From Anoplopoma fimbria (lineage: Eukaryota; Chordata; Actinopteri; Perciformes; Anoplopomatidae): DNA of 64,000 nt. The notes beneath the pieces were generated by a model. That model saw only the letters and a list, made by a program, of their open reading frames with translations. It made no database searches and was not told the origin of the DNA. Below are positions 34,874 to 45,079 of this stretch, in pieces. The first letter of the stretch is position 1. Every line of letters begins with the position of its first letter. Where the stretch lies: the NCBI RefSeq assembly GCF_027596085.1, contig NC_072452.1, positions 5,080,814-5,144,813 on the forward strand. The letters are read 5' to 3'. Position numbers and translations under genes: made by a program.

Positions 34874-37800
34874 CTATGACATTTCAGGCTCCACTGTATT
34901 TTCAGTCTTCTGTACTTTAACTGGAGTACCCGAACAGTCTTCACCCTGAGTAGAGAGAAAACACAACCAAGTCAATAAACAAGCAGGTTCACAAAGTATT
35001 GGTTTAAACGAGGATCTCTCCTTCAGCTTTTAAAGTCACATAAGTGCTGCATTTAATGTTACTACAATGATTAAAAAAGACATTGATGAAAAAACTGCCC
35101 ACTGATATCTGTCTTTTCTGGATACATTTCACAGTTTAACATTAACCATCACAGTGTGACGTAACATTTTACTGGCGTTAAAACTACCAAGTGACAAGAT
35201 TTGTTTTTAAAAAATCAATAAAAATACAATCTTTTGTTTCCTTATTAATTGAAATGTGTTTTTATGACGAAAAAAACACCAAGAGCCACTATAACAAGTT
35301 AAAAGTATAACATTAAGAATTATTGATAGTTTCCTGACTTCAGAGCAGTTGAAATGATTTTTGGGACGGTGATTTTCTGGAGCCTTGTAGGCCAGCTAAC
35401 AACCAAACCAAATAACAAAGGGATCTGTTTCTGCCAGTATGGATCATCAATGATCGGCAAATAACAAGATCAGGGATCGCAAAGTTATATTTGCTCCCTT
35501 TTCTCTTCTGTTTTGATCAGATCAAAACCAGGAAATGGCTCAAAACCGTGAACACTCTGTAGGAAATCATTCATTCATCATCATCATCAATCGTTAATTT
35601 CAGTGTTGAAATGTATATTTGCCTGTAGACAAATGCTTTTTGCATTTTGCGTTTAAGAAAAGAGATGCACTTATGACTTCTGGTGACTAGTAGTTCTCTT
35701 GAATACCTACAGTGGGGCAAAAAAGTATTTAGTCAGCCACCAATTGTGCAAGTTCTCCCACTTAAAAAGATGAGAGAGGCCTGTAATTTTCATCATAGGT
35801 ATACCTAAACTATGAGAGACAAAATGAGAAAGAAAATTCCTGAAAATCACATTGTCTGATTTTTAAAGAATATATTTGCAAATTATGGTGGAAAATAAGT
35901 ATTTGGTCAATAACAAAAGTTCATCTCAATACTTTGTTATATACCCTTTGTTGGCAATGACAGAGGTCAAACGTTTTCTGTAAGTCTTCACAAGCTTTTC
36001 ACACACTGTTGCTGGTATTTTGGCCCATTCCTCCATGCAGATCTCTAGAGCAGTGATGTTTTGGGGCTGTCGCTGGGCAACACGGACTTTCAACTCCCTC
36101 CACAGATTTTCTATGGGGTTGAGATCTAGAGACTGGCTAGGCCACTCCAGGACCTTGAAATGCTTCTTACGAAGCCACTCCTTCGTTGCCCGGGCGGTGT
36201 GTTTGGGATCATTGTCATGCTGAAAGACCCAGCCACGTTTCATCTTCAATGCCCTTGCTGATGGAAGGAGGTTTTCACTCAAAATCTCACGATACATGGC
36301 CCCATTCATTCTTTCCTTTACACGGATCAGTCGTCCTGGTCCCCTTGCAGAAAAACAGCCCCAAAGCATGATGTTTCCACCCCCATGCTTCACAGTAGGT
36401 ATGGTGTTCTTTGGATGCAACTCGGCATTCTTTCTCCTCCAAACACGACGAGTTGAGTTTTTACCAAAAAGTTCTATTTTGGTTTCATCTGACCATATGA
36501 CATTCTCCCAATCCTCTTCTGGATCATCCAAATGCTCTCTAGCAAACTTCAGACGGGCCTGGACATGTACTGGCTTAAGCAGGGGGACACGTCTGGCACT
36601 GCAGGATTTGAGTCCCTGGCGGCGTAGTGTGTTACTGATGGTAGCCTTTGTTACTTTGGTCCCAGCTCTCTGCAGGTCATTCACTAGGTCCCTCCGTGTG
36701 GTTCTGGGATTTTTGTTCACCGTTCTTGTGATCATTTTGGCCCCACGGGGTGAGATCTTGCGTGGAGCCCCAGATCGAGGGAGATTATCAGTGGTCTTGT
36801 ATGTCTTCCATTTTCTAATAATTGCTCCCACAGTTGATTTCTTCACACCAAGCTGCTTACCTATTGCAGATTCAGTCTTCCCAGCCTGGTGCAGGTCTAC
36901 AATTTTGTTTCTGGTGTCCTTTGACAGCTCTTTGGTCTTGGCCATAGTGGAGTTTGGAGTGTGACTGTTTGAGGTTGTGGACAGGGGTCTTTTATACTGA
37001 TAACAAGTTCAAACAGGTGCCATTAATACAGGTAACGAGTGGAGGACAGAGGAGCCTCTTAAAGAAGAAGTTACAGGTCTGTGAGAGCCAGAAATCTTGC
37101 TTGTTTGTAGGTGACCAAATACTTATTTTACCGAGGAATTTACCAATTAATTCATTAAAAATCCTACAATGTGATTTCCTGGATTCTTTCCCCCCCATTC
37201 TGTCTCTCATAGTTGAAGTGTACCTATGATGAAAATTACAGGCGTCTCTCATCTTTTTAAGTGGGAGAACTTGCACAATTGGTGGCTGACTAAATACTTT
37301 TTTGCCCCACTGTATGTTGAATACACTTATTGTAAGTCGCTTTGGATAAAAGCGTCTGCTAAATGACTGTAATGTAATAATGTAATGCATATTCACCATA
37401 CCTGACCTGCCGTGCTCTGAAGAAAAGACTCACCCTCTCTCTCTTTGAGGAAACTAATTTAATGTGCATCAAATGAACACTGTACTAAATTAAGAAGTTC
37501 TTTCCTGGAAATCTTTCCTAGGAGAATGTTAGAAATTATAAAGAAATAGACCCATTAAATAAAGCCCACCTACATTTTTTCACTAACATTGCTTCTATTT
37601 TCTACAACTTAAAAATGTGGACTTGACTTAAGTACATCTCTAAAGGTTTGTAAATGATTCAGATTCAAATGGTGGTTTCAGATTTGCCAAAACCAAACAG
37701 AAGTGACTTAATCAAACTCACGTCAAGAGTAAGGCTGTGTGTGGTTGGGGCATTCTGGGAGTCTGGCAAGTTTGGGAATTCCAGCTCAATGTCCATTACG

Positions 37801-38305
37801 TCACCGAGACCCAGCTCCTCACTGGAAAGACGGAGAACAGACAACACATGAACATGAGCCACATCTGACTGAGACAGTACAGAGTGTGTACAGGATGCTG
37901 ACTTCATGGGTCACAGGAGACTTGTGTCTCTGTTGAAGGCAACATATCTTCTTACATGTTATCCAGGACGTTGTCTTGGCCGTCCTCTGTTGGGGGGTCC
38001 CAGGCGTGCAGCTTGACCTTCCACAGTTTGATCTGCTGGTCCCAGGAGCGGCGGCTGTACTTCCTGAACTTATTGGGAGTCTTTGGGTGAACACCCGACT
38101 GACGCATGTGTCTGGAAAGAAAAAAACAGGAGCATTTAAGATCAGATAAACGAGTAGGTTTGCACATACAAGGAATGTGTCTCTGTGATTCGGTCCATAA
38201 CGAGAAGTGCAAAAGTCCAGGTGTTACTACTGGAAAACTTGATTATTGTTCTATACATAGTTACAGTGCTGTATTGATATTGATATTGATATTGATTGAC
38301 ACACA

Positions 38306-38367
<62 letters not shown>

Positions 38368-41300
38368 CTACTTTGGAACCTCTTTGATGTATCGGTCATA
38401 GGCCAGTGTGTTCTTGCCATAGTTGATCTGTTTCTGTCGCCGTAGCAACACAGCCTCATCAGTCTCTATGTTGTCTCCATCTTTTGAGTCACAGCTGCAG
38501 CAGACAGACCGGCACATTCACATACAGCTACAGATTCACATACAGATTCAAACAATAAAAAGCACAACAGGCTGCTATTCATTGTGAACAGAGCTTCCAA
38601 ATAGCAGCCTGGATCCACTCTATTGATTAACTTATCCACTGTTTACCAATTAATCTAAATGATTAATTCTCCTCCAATATCAAATTGACCCCTTAAGTAA
38701 AGTTGAGCCTCAACAAATAAATATATCTGAGTTCCAGTCTGAAATACACAATCAGACCCACCTCTCAGAAGATCCAGAAGAGGTCTTTCTCTCCCTCTGG
38801 GTAACCTCTGCTCCAAGTATCCTCCTCCTGTAACTGAACAGAGGGCACACACAGTCAGTAAAGATTGGCGCTCCACAAAGAGAATGCTTTGAATTAATCC
38901 GAGATAAAACCACTAAAATAAATGCAGAGTTTGGTTACCGCTGCATGTCTCTGTGCACGCCCCTTCTCATCTCATCATCATCCACCTGGCTGCCCCAGTC
39001 AGCCCGTCTACTACAGCGAGACACCGGGCCGGTGCTCTCTGGAGTGGTGAAACTAGGGAAATAAAATGGTTACACACCACTTAGGGGTATAAAACAGGTA
39101 GGGGTACATTACTTCTTGTTGGCACGGTGCTAGCATCCAGACATAACAAGGTTCAAAGGTGGCTGGTGCTTCATTTACATTAACAGTTTTGCAAATAAAC
39201 AATGTAATAGTATAAAAAGAAAGAATACTTGCAAAGTATTGTGACACACACTACAAAGATATAATCATAAGTATGTAATGCATCAAAGGTCAGAAAGAGA
39301 AAATATGAGACAGAACTAGATCAGCATTTGGCTAAACGAATACATAATCACAGCTTATCCCCCTCTGTTACCTTCTCTTTCACACAGGTCACACTGCACA
39401 CAACTTAAACTGAATGAATACACCTCTTGCTGTGTATCTGTACATGTGTACATTGTCTGCACTGATGTACTTCTTAGCAGGACCTCAAGAGCCCTGACCT
39501 GGATCAGTACCTGTCCTCTGACTATCCTGATGTACTAAACCTAAACACAGAACACAGTATCTCTTACCTGGCATGTACCTGGATCAGTACCTGTATTAAA
39601 CACAGTATCTCTCTCTTACCTGGCATGTCTCTTCTCGGGGGGTCTGGAGCCGTTCTCCCCCCCGCTGCCCTCCACCTCTCTGCTGGCCCGCAGGCTTCCG
39701 TCGATGCCCCGTTTCCTGCAGTTGGACCACCGGGACGGACCACCGCTCCTACGGGAAGACACCGAGCAGAGGGTTAGACACCGAGCAGAGGGTTAGACAC
39801 ACCGAGCAGAGGGTTAGACACCGAGCAGAGGGTTAGACACACCGAGCAGAGGGTTAGACAGACAGACATACGTTAACAGACAGATGTTAACCGACAGACA
39901 GGTGTTAACAGACAGACAGGTATAGTTAACAGACAGACAGGCATAGTTAGTTAACAGACAGACATGTGTTAACAGACAGACGGGTATAGTTAACAGACAG
40001 ACAGGTGTTAACAGACAGACAGGTATAGTTAACAGACAGACATGTGTTAACAGACAGACAGACATGTGTTAACAGACAGACATGTGTTAACAGACAGACA
40101 GGTATAGTTAACAGACAGACAGGTATAGTTAACAGACAGACAGGTATAGTTAACCCTCTCCACATGGTGAGCTGTTTAACGTCTCTATCCGTGGCGAGCA
40201 AACCAACAACGGGACACGTGACCGCTTTACACACCCATGCGGTACTGACGGTACCGGTACTAACGTTATAGCTCCGTTACCGGTACTGACGGTACCGGGG
40301 CTACGGTAACGGGGCTATAACGTTACGTACTAACGGTACCGGGGCAGTGCTGGTGTCTCCAGTCAAAACAAAGATGGCCGCCCGGCTTCACCCCGATGAC
40401 CAACCAGCTGATGTCTCAACAGCACCGACACAGACCGGGTCCAGACCCACAGACCGGGTCCAGACCCTCGCAGACCCCCCTGGGGGCGGGTCACAGCGTA
40501 TACGGGAGCATGATACCTGTTGATGTTGTGCTGAAACATTGTTAAATACATTCTGGTGGCTGGTCTGAAAGCGTCGGTCAGGAACACAAAGAGAGTCAGG
40601 AGGGCTGCGAGAAACCTAATGAGATGTTACTCAACCAAAGGATCCAAGTAAGCTGGCCGGGTGTCGGAGGGGGCCTTCCGAATCGGGTCCAGACATTTCC
40701 CAACGTGGCGTTAGTGGCTAGTAGGGCTGTAAAGTCCTAGTCGACTGGTCGACTTATTGGTCGATACGTTCTGGGTCGACCAAAATTCTGATTGGTCGAT
40801 TTTTTGCCGTGTTAATTTCATTCAATCAGTCAATTTTACCAAGTGCTAATGGGGGTGTTTTCAGAGCCCTGTTTCACAGAAAACAGCCTGTCTTCAGAGA
40901 ACACCCCCCTTGTTTTCACTATTTTGGATTAGCCCAACCCACTAGAGACAGGTGGACTGAAGAAGGTCCATGTTATTCAACGTCCGGTGGTTTAATTGCT
41001 GAATATTTATTTTTATTTTGAGCGTTTCATTTAAGTTTCATTTGAGTCCTCCTCCTCTACCATCCATGTCAAAGACATCGGCAGTGTGGCAGAATTTTTC
41101 CAAAATAGATGGCGGGAAAAAAGTCGAATGTAAAATTTGCAAACAACAGTTTGCATATCACAGCTCGACTACAAACACCTCCGGGTCACTAAGCTCAAGA
41201 GGGCCTCTCTACCGTCCCCGTCCTGAGTCTGATGAAGACAAGCAGTGTACAGCGGGTTTCTGCTTCTCTCTATGTCTGTCTGTCTCTGCTTCTCTCTGTC

Positions 41301-41817
41301 TGTCTGTCTCTGTGTCTCTCTGCTTCTCTCTGTCTGTCTGTCTCTGCTTCTCTCTGTCTGTCTGTCTCTGTGTGTCTCTCTTTATGTCTGATTCTCTCTC
41401 TCTTTCTCATGTCTGATTCTCTCTCTCTCTGTCTCTCTGTCTGTCTGTCTCTGTGTCTGTCTCTCTCCACCAGCAGCTGCAGAGGGAGTGACGCTGTGTG
41501 ACGTACCGTGACGTAACGTTGTCCGTTCATACGCAGCGTTAGAACCTGTTACGTTAGTTAACTAGTTAGGAGCTTACGCTACTTACGTAACAAACAACGT
41601 AACCTCAAACAGAGCCCCGTGGGGTGAACAAAGGGAATACCCTACGTAGTGAACACTTTACGTAGTGAACGAAGTGGACACTTTACGTAGTGGACACTGT
41701 ACGTACTGTACGTAGTGAACGTAGTGGACACTTTACGTAGTGTACGTTAAATCGTTACCCGTTCTCAGCGTCGCTCTTGGTCGCTTCCCGCCGCCTGCCT
41801 CTGGTCCAGTCAGACAT
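34874..41817 (-). CDS. slbp: Histone RNA stem-loop binding protein, 8 coding exons, complete
   Basis: Binds the 3' stem-loop of replication-dependent histone mRNAs and drives their processing, export and translation. Exons in coding order: 41759-41817, 39620-39748, 38939-39052, 38762-38827, 38372-38494, 37956-38111, 37722-37821, 34874-34945. Phases close, giving 272 aa (human 270). SFTTP at about residues 63-67 is the conserved phospho-degron that ends SLBP life after S phase. [12 protein letters not shown] matches the human translation-activation motif. The RNA-binding domain spans about 134-210: [29 protein letters not shown], then [19 protein letters not shown] and [14 protein letters not shown], with the TPNK phospho-site at 175-178. 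The last exon (SGTPVKV ... EPEMS) is 72 nt and 2.8 kb away; that intron holds a Tc1 element. Intron 1 holds minisatellites and a hAT-like fragment. Confidence 0.96.
35710..37312 (-). mobile_element. Tc1-like transposon B, complete, 1,603 bp, in slbp last intron
   Basis: Ends are CAGTGGGGCAAAAAAGTATT and its complement, flanked by TA (35708-35709, 37313-37314). Inverted repeats are about 200 bp with an inner 'aaatacttattttcc'-like motif. One uninterrupted transposase ORF lies inside on the minus strand, the same orientation as slbp. A SINE tail begins a few bases beyond the right end. Confidence 0.96.
35926..36945 (-). CDS. Tc1-like transposase, uninterrupted, 339 aa
   Basis: Full-length Tc1/mariner transposase with no stop or frameshift. 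N-terminal helix-turn-helix region ([20 protein letters not shown], then the [20 protein letters not shown] helix), a [11 protein letters not shown] linker, a second DNA-binding helix set to about residue 110, and a catalytic core with [15 protein letters not shown] and LNPIENLW. Residue counting gives D-34-E. The C-terminal end is GYITKY, as in the family. Two oddities compared with the family as I remember it: [10 protein letters not shown] where Pro usually precedes DLNPIE, and LEICMEEW, where one residue (usually Lys after Glu) is missing. Either could reduce activity. The start MAKTKEL is the usual family start. Expression as part of slbp pre-mRNA is possible since both are on the same strand. 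Confidence 0.95.
   Translation of the reverse strand: MAKTKELSKDTRNKIVDLHQAGKTESAIGKQLGVKKSTVGAIIRKWKTYKTTDNLPRSGAPRKISPRGAKMITRTVNKNPRTTRRDLVNDLQRAGTKVTKATISNTLRRQGLKSCSARRVPLLKPVHVQARLKFAREHLDDPEEDWENVIWSDETKIELFGKNSTRRVWRRKNAELHPKNTIPTVKHGGGNIMLWGCFSARGPGRLIRVKERMNGAMYREILSENLLPSARALKMKRGWVFQHDNDPKHTARATKEWLRKKHFKVLEWPSQSLDLNPIENLWRELKVRVAQRQPQNITALEICMEEWAKIPATVCEKLVKTYRKRLTSVIANKGYITKY
37325..37386 (+). mobile_element. SINE tail, 5'-truncated
   Basis: 'tgtaagtcgctttggataaaagcgtctgctaaatgactgtaatg' equals the 3' tail of the SINE at 20911-21202. Only the tail is present, directly beside the right end of Tc1 element B. Confidence 0.85.
38308..38365. repeat. (TG)n repeat abutting the donor of slbp exon 5
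   Basis: On the coding strand the donor reads GTAGGTACACAC and runs straight into about 29 CA units. The repeat starts 6 nt after the exon 38372-38494 boundary. Confidence 0.95.
39768..39860. repeat. Tandem repeat of about 20 bp in slbp intron 1
   Basis: Units of 'accgagcagagggttagaca' occur five times with small length differences, starting about 20 bp from the acceptor side of slbp exon 39620-39748. Confidence 0.9.
39861..40155. repeat. Tandem array of cagacagacaggtatagttaa units
   Basis: Units of about 16-24 bp built from AACAGACAGACA plus either TGTGTT or GGTATAGTT form an irregular array in slbp intron 1. Confidence 0.92.
40725..41225 (+). mobile_element. hAT-like element fragment with BED zinc finger
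   Basis: Starts with 'agtagggctgtaaagtcctagtcgactgg', similar to fish hAT ends that begin TAGGGCTGT. An ORF from 41069 reads [15 protein letters not shown], then [19 protein letters not shown], with the W-x-F-x and C-x2-C spacing of a BED finger. After 41170 the frame runs into a TCTG repeat and the transposase core is absent. It lies in slbp intron 1. Confidence 0.65.
41266..41470. repeat. (TCTG/TCTC)n polypyrimidine repeat
   Basis: Irregular TCTC, TCTG and TGCTTC units, one of several simple repeats in slbp intron 1. Confidence 0.92.
41638..41750. repeat. Irregular TACGTAGTG(A/G)AC tandem repeat
   Basis: TACGTAGTGAAC and TACGTAGTGGACACTT units alternate in slbp intron 1, ending a few bp from the exon 1 donor at 41758. 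Confidence 0.88.
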
Positions 41818-41919
41818 GCTCTCTGTACAGGCCCTGCTGCTCTGCTGCTTCTTCTTCTCTGGTCTCTGCTTCTGCGCCTTCTTCTTCTGCTGCTTCTCTG
41901 CAGTGGTAGAGTCTCTGCT

Positions 41920-42085
41920 CTGGTCTAGTCTCTAGTCTCTGGTCTCTTCAGGGTCTGGTCTCTGGTCTAGTCTCTGCAGGGTCTAGTCTCTTCAGGGTCT
42001 GGTCTCTAGTCTCTAGTCTCGTCTCTGGTCTCTTCAGGGTATCTGGTCTAGTCTCTAGTCTAGTCTCGGGTCTCTGGTCTCTCTT
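41920..42085. repeat. GTCTCTGGTCTCTTCAG-type low-complexity repeat upstream of slbp
   Basis: Irregular repeats of ctggtct and ctagtct immediately upstream of the slbp first exon, in the probable promoter or 5' UTR. Confidence 0.85.
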
Positions 42086-42226
42086 CAGTCTACAGATCCG
42101 CGCCAACACCGAAAGACGCGCGGTCCCAAACAATCCACAAAGTCACATGACCGGAAAGGGCGGCTTTACGTGAACGTATGACGACACACGTCACCCGGGG
42201 GGGGGGGGGGTCTGCTGCTCTTTACT

Positions 42227-42437
42227 GCGTTACAGTGCTATACCGCCACCTACCGGCAGGAGGGGTCAGCTCCTTCTTCTTCTGCTTCTGTTGCTTCTTC
42301 TTCTTCTTCTGCTTCTTCCTCTGCTTCTGTTTCTTCTTCTTCTTCTTCTGCTTATTCTCTTTCTTCTTCTTCTTCTTCTTCTTCTTCTTCTTCTTCTTCT
42401 CTGTACAGCGTTACAGTGCTATACCGCCACCTACCGG
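42227..42437. repeat. TTC array flanked by exact 30-bp direct repeats
   Basis: A 30-bp sequence starting gcgttacagtgctatacc and ending cctaccgg occurs at 42227-42256 and 42408-42437. Between them lie about 150 bp of TTC/TGC triplets. A run of G (42196-42210) lies just to the left. Confidence 0.93.
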
Positions 42438-42684
42438 GCTGGAGTGTGGAGCACAGGTCTCCATTCCCAGAGAACAAAAGGAACTCTTCACTATTTAACG
42501 GCGTAAGGCTGAATGTGTTCTTTCCCCCAAGCTAAATCAATAATAAGTTTCAGTAAGGCCACCGCACCATTCTTTACTTCCTCTTTTAGCCTCTTTTAAC
42601 ACCCTGATCCGTTTCTTCTTCTAATCCATCTTAACTGTTAGATACCTCCATAGTTCTGTTTCTAGTTTGGATGAAGAGTCCTCC

Positions 42685-43066
42685 ACAGACCCCAATGAGC
42701 TGTGAACCTCATACACCTGACTCCTGTCCTCCACAGACCCCAATGAGCTGTGAACAGACCCCAAGACCCCAATGAGCTGTGAACCTCATACACCTGACTC
42801 CTGTACCTCACAGACCCCAATGAGCTGTGAACCTCATACACCTGACTCCTGTCCTCCACAGACCCCAATGAGCTGTGAACCTCATACACCTGACTCCTGT
42901 CCTCCACAGTACTGTGAACCTCACCTGACTCCTGTCCTCCACAGACCCCAATGAGCTGTGAACCTCATACACCTGACTCCTGTCCTCCACAGACCCCAAT
43001 GACTCCTGTCCTCCACAGACCCCAATGAGCTGTGAACCTCATACACCTGACTCCTGTACCTCACAG
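42685..43066. repeat. 48-bp minisatellite, about 8 units
   Basis: Unit starts accccaatgagctgtgaacc and ends gactcctgtcctccacag. Several units are truncated or differ (tgtacctcacag). It lies between slbp and ccdc142. Confidence 0.93.
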
Positions 43067-43069
43067 ACC

Positions 43070-44840
43070 TGGAAGCACTCACACCAAGCCCTCTTCTTCT
43101 GTGGAAAAAGCAACCCTACACATCTGTCAGGGCAAGAGGAAATGAAATATAAGCAGCATGTAGGTTTTGATATCATTCCTGTCAGTGGAAAAAGCAAAAT
43201 TCAACCAAAACAAACATTTAGTCCCTTCACCATTGTTCATTCCAGTATTCTGAGCACTGTGTGTGTCCTCACCTGATTTGAATGACCTTTTCTCAAAATG
43301 CTACCTCTTCCTGTTTAACATCTGCACCCCCCCTCAGTCCAGTCTCTCTCATGTGCCCGTCTGTAAACTGCACACTTTTACCTGAGCATGGTCCTCCCTG
43401 TTACAGGTGAGAGTCATCAGTCTTCTCAGGCTTTACATCGAGCCTTTTGTGGGGCAGATTTTCATATCATAGGTATTTCCGCCAGGAATATCATGAGATT
43501 GCGTCCTTGAGTGAGTGTGCACCTCTGTGTCTGTCCACGGCTTATCTCTCATTCCTGCTGCAGCAAAGTGCATATCATTTTGGGTTATGGTTATGGCTGC
43601 ATGCTCAAGGACCTCTTGTGGTTGCATTGACTCACACTTTCTCAACACATCTTTTGCCTGTTTTACACTGCCATTGACTGCCTGCTGACTCCTCAGCTGC
43701 TAGTCTTCACTGCCCCCCCAGTAATGGCCATTAGTGCTAACAAAACTGAGTGTATCTCTGACCACCTGTCTGCTGTTCTACGCCCACAGTGGGGGGGGTA
43801 ATAGTTTACAGTCGGTTGGGCTAACAGAAACTCACACACTGCTGCTTATCTCTCGGCCGCAGCTCTTCTTTTTTTGGATGGCGTGTTTGGCTAACAGCTA
43901 ACGGAACTACCAATATACGCACTGATGAGTACTTCCCTGCAACTCAGCCGCTGCTATGCAGCAAGACTGTATGACGTGTCTTATACGACGACTTTGAGCT
44001 GATTACCTGCATACATCGCTGCTTGTTTTTAAGTCTGAATGATGTGTGTTTTAAGACATCTTACAGCTCCATTATAGGCTGTATTCATTCAATCTCACAG
44101 TACAGCAGTGATCGTTGCTGGAGATCTGTACTCTACTGGTTTTAGTTCTGACTCAAGTCTCTTGTTTTCTACCAATGAGAAATTGATTATTGAAATAGTT
44201 GTTTTTTTTCTTTGTTCATAGGTTAGGCACCAGGAAAGACATCCAATCAAACGGGTAAAGAAGATAATGTTTGTTTCATTCAGACCATAGGGAGGCAGTG
44301 TTGAGTCTATACCCAGAAAGTTTAATATCAGAGAACGTGTTTTTACTGCAGATCCCCACCCTTTGAAGATTTATGGACTCCCTCGATTACAGAACCTGGG
44401 TGTCCTCTAAATAGTTTGACTCTTGGGACAGGTGCCGGCTGTCAATCACCCCTCATTGGGTCTTTTTTAGGGCTCTCCCACAATGCAAAGCACAAAACCA
44501 GTCGACAGCGGGATGCTACAAGAGTCACTTCTGAAATAAAGTTACTGTTTTCTTTCCTTTTGCCTGAGGTGCACACTGCCGGTCAAGATGTTTCTTTATT
44601 AAATGTTTGGGAGCGTGTACCATTCTGTTTGCAGAGCAGCTCAGTCATAAAGCCAAGAGTTGAATATCTCTAAATCTAGGTGAGCTAAAGAGAGTTGATC
44701 ACAAACACTTCTCAAAAAGCTGCCAAACTGTTATCCGTTATCATGATACATTCTATGTAGACCAATTCAATACCAGTTCACAATATACATGTTAAAAAGA
44801 ACAAACCGTTCATCAGGAAGTCATGATGATGATATTCTGT
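43070..44840. other. Intergenic stretch between slbp and ccdc142 without a recognisable gene
   Basis: No exon, RNA gene or named repeat was recognised. Frames are short and no translation resembled a known protein. Confidence 0.5.
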
Positions 44841-44842
44841 AT

Positions 44843-44848
44843 TTTATT
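44843..44848 (-). terminator. Polyadenylation signal of ccdc142
   Basis: AATAAA on the minus strand about 230 nt after the ccdc142 stop at 45080-45082. Confidence 0.55.
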
Positions 44849-45079
44849 CAGGAATACAAAAATATGTTTGTGGTAAAACAAATATTCTTTCATAATAAAT
44901 AGAAATATTTTCGAGACTAATAAATACATTTGTCTTAAATCTTTCAAAAGTAACCTCCATAGGTCTCACACTGTTATATATAAAAAATATACACTGTCTG
45001 AGCAACAAAATAAAACAGTTTTTTACAGTATATTAATTCTACAAAAGTTGTGTGTCACATCTGTGCAGGGTGTGTGTGT

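Noticed and set aside
36296..36964. 222-codon plus-strand frame
   Set aside because: It is the antisense shadow of the Tc1 element B transposase.
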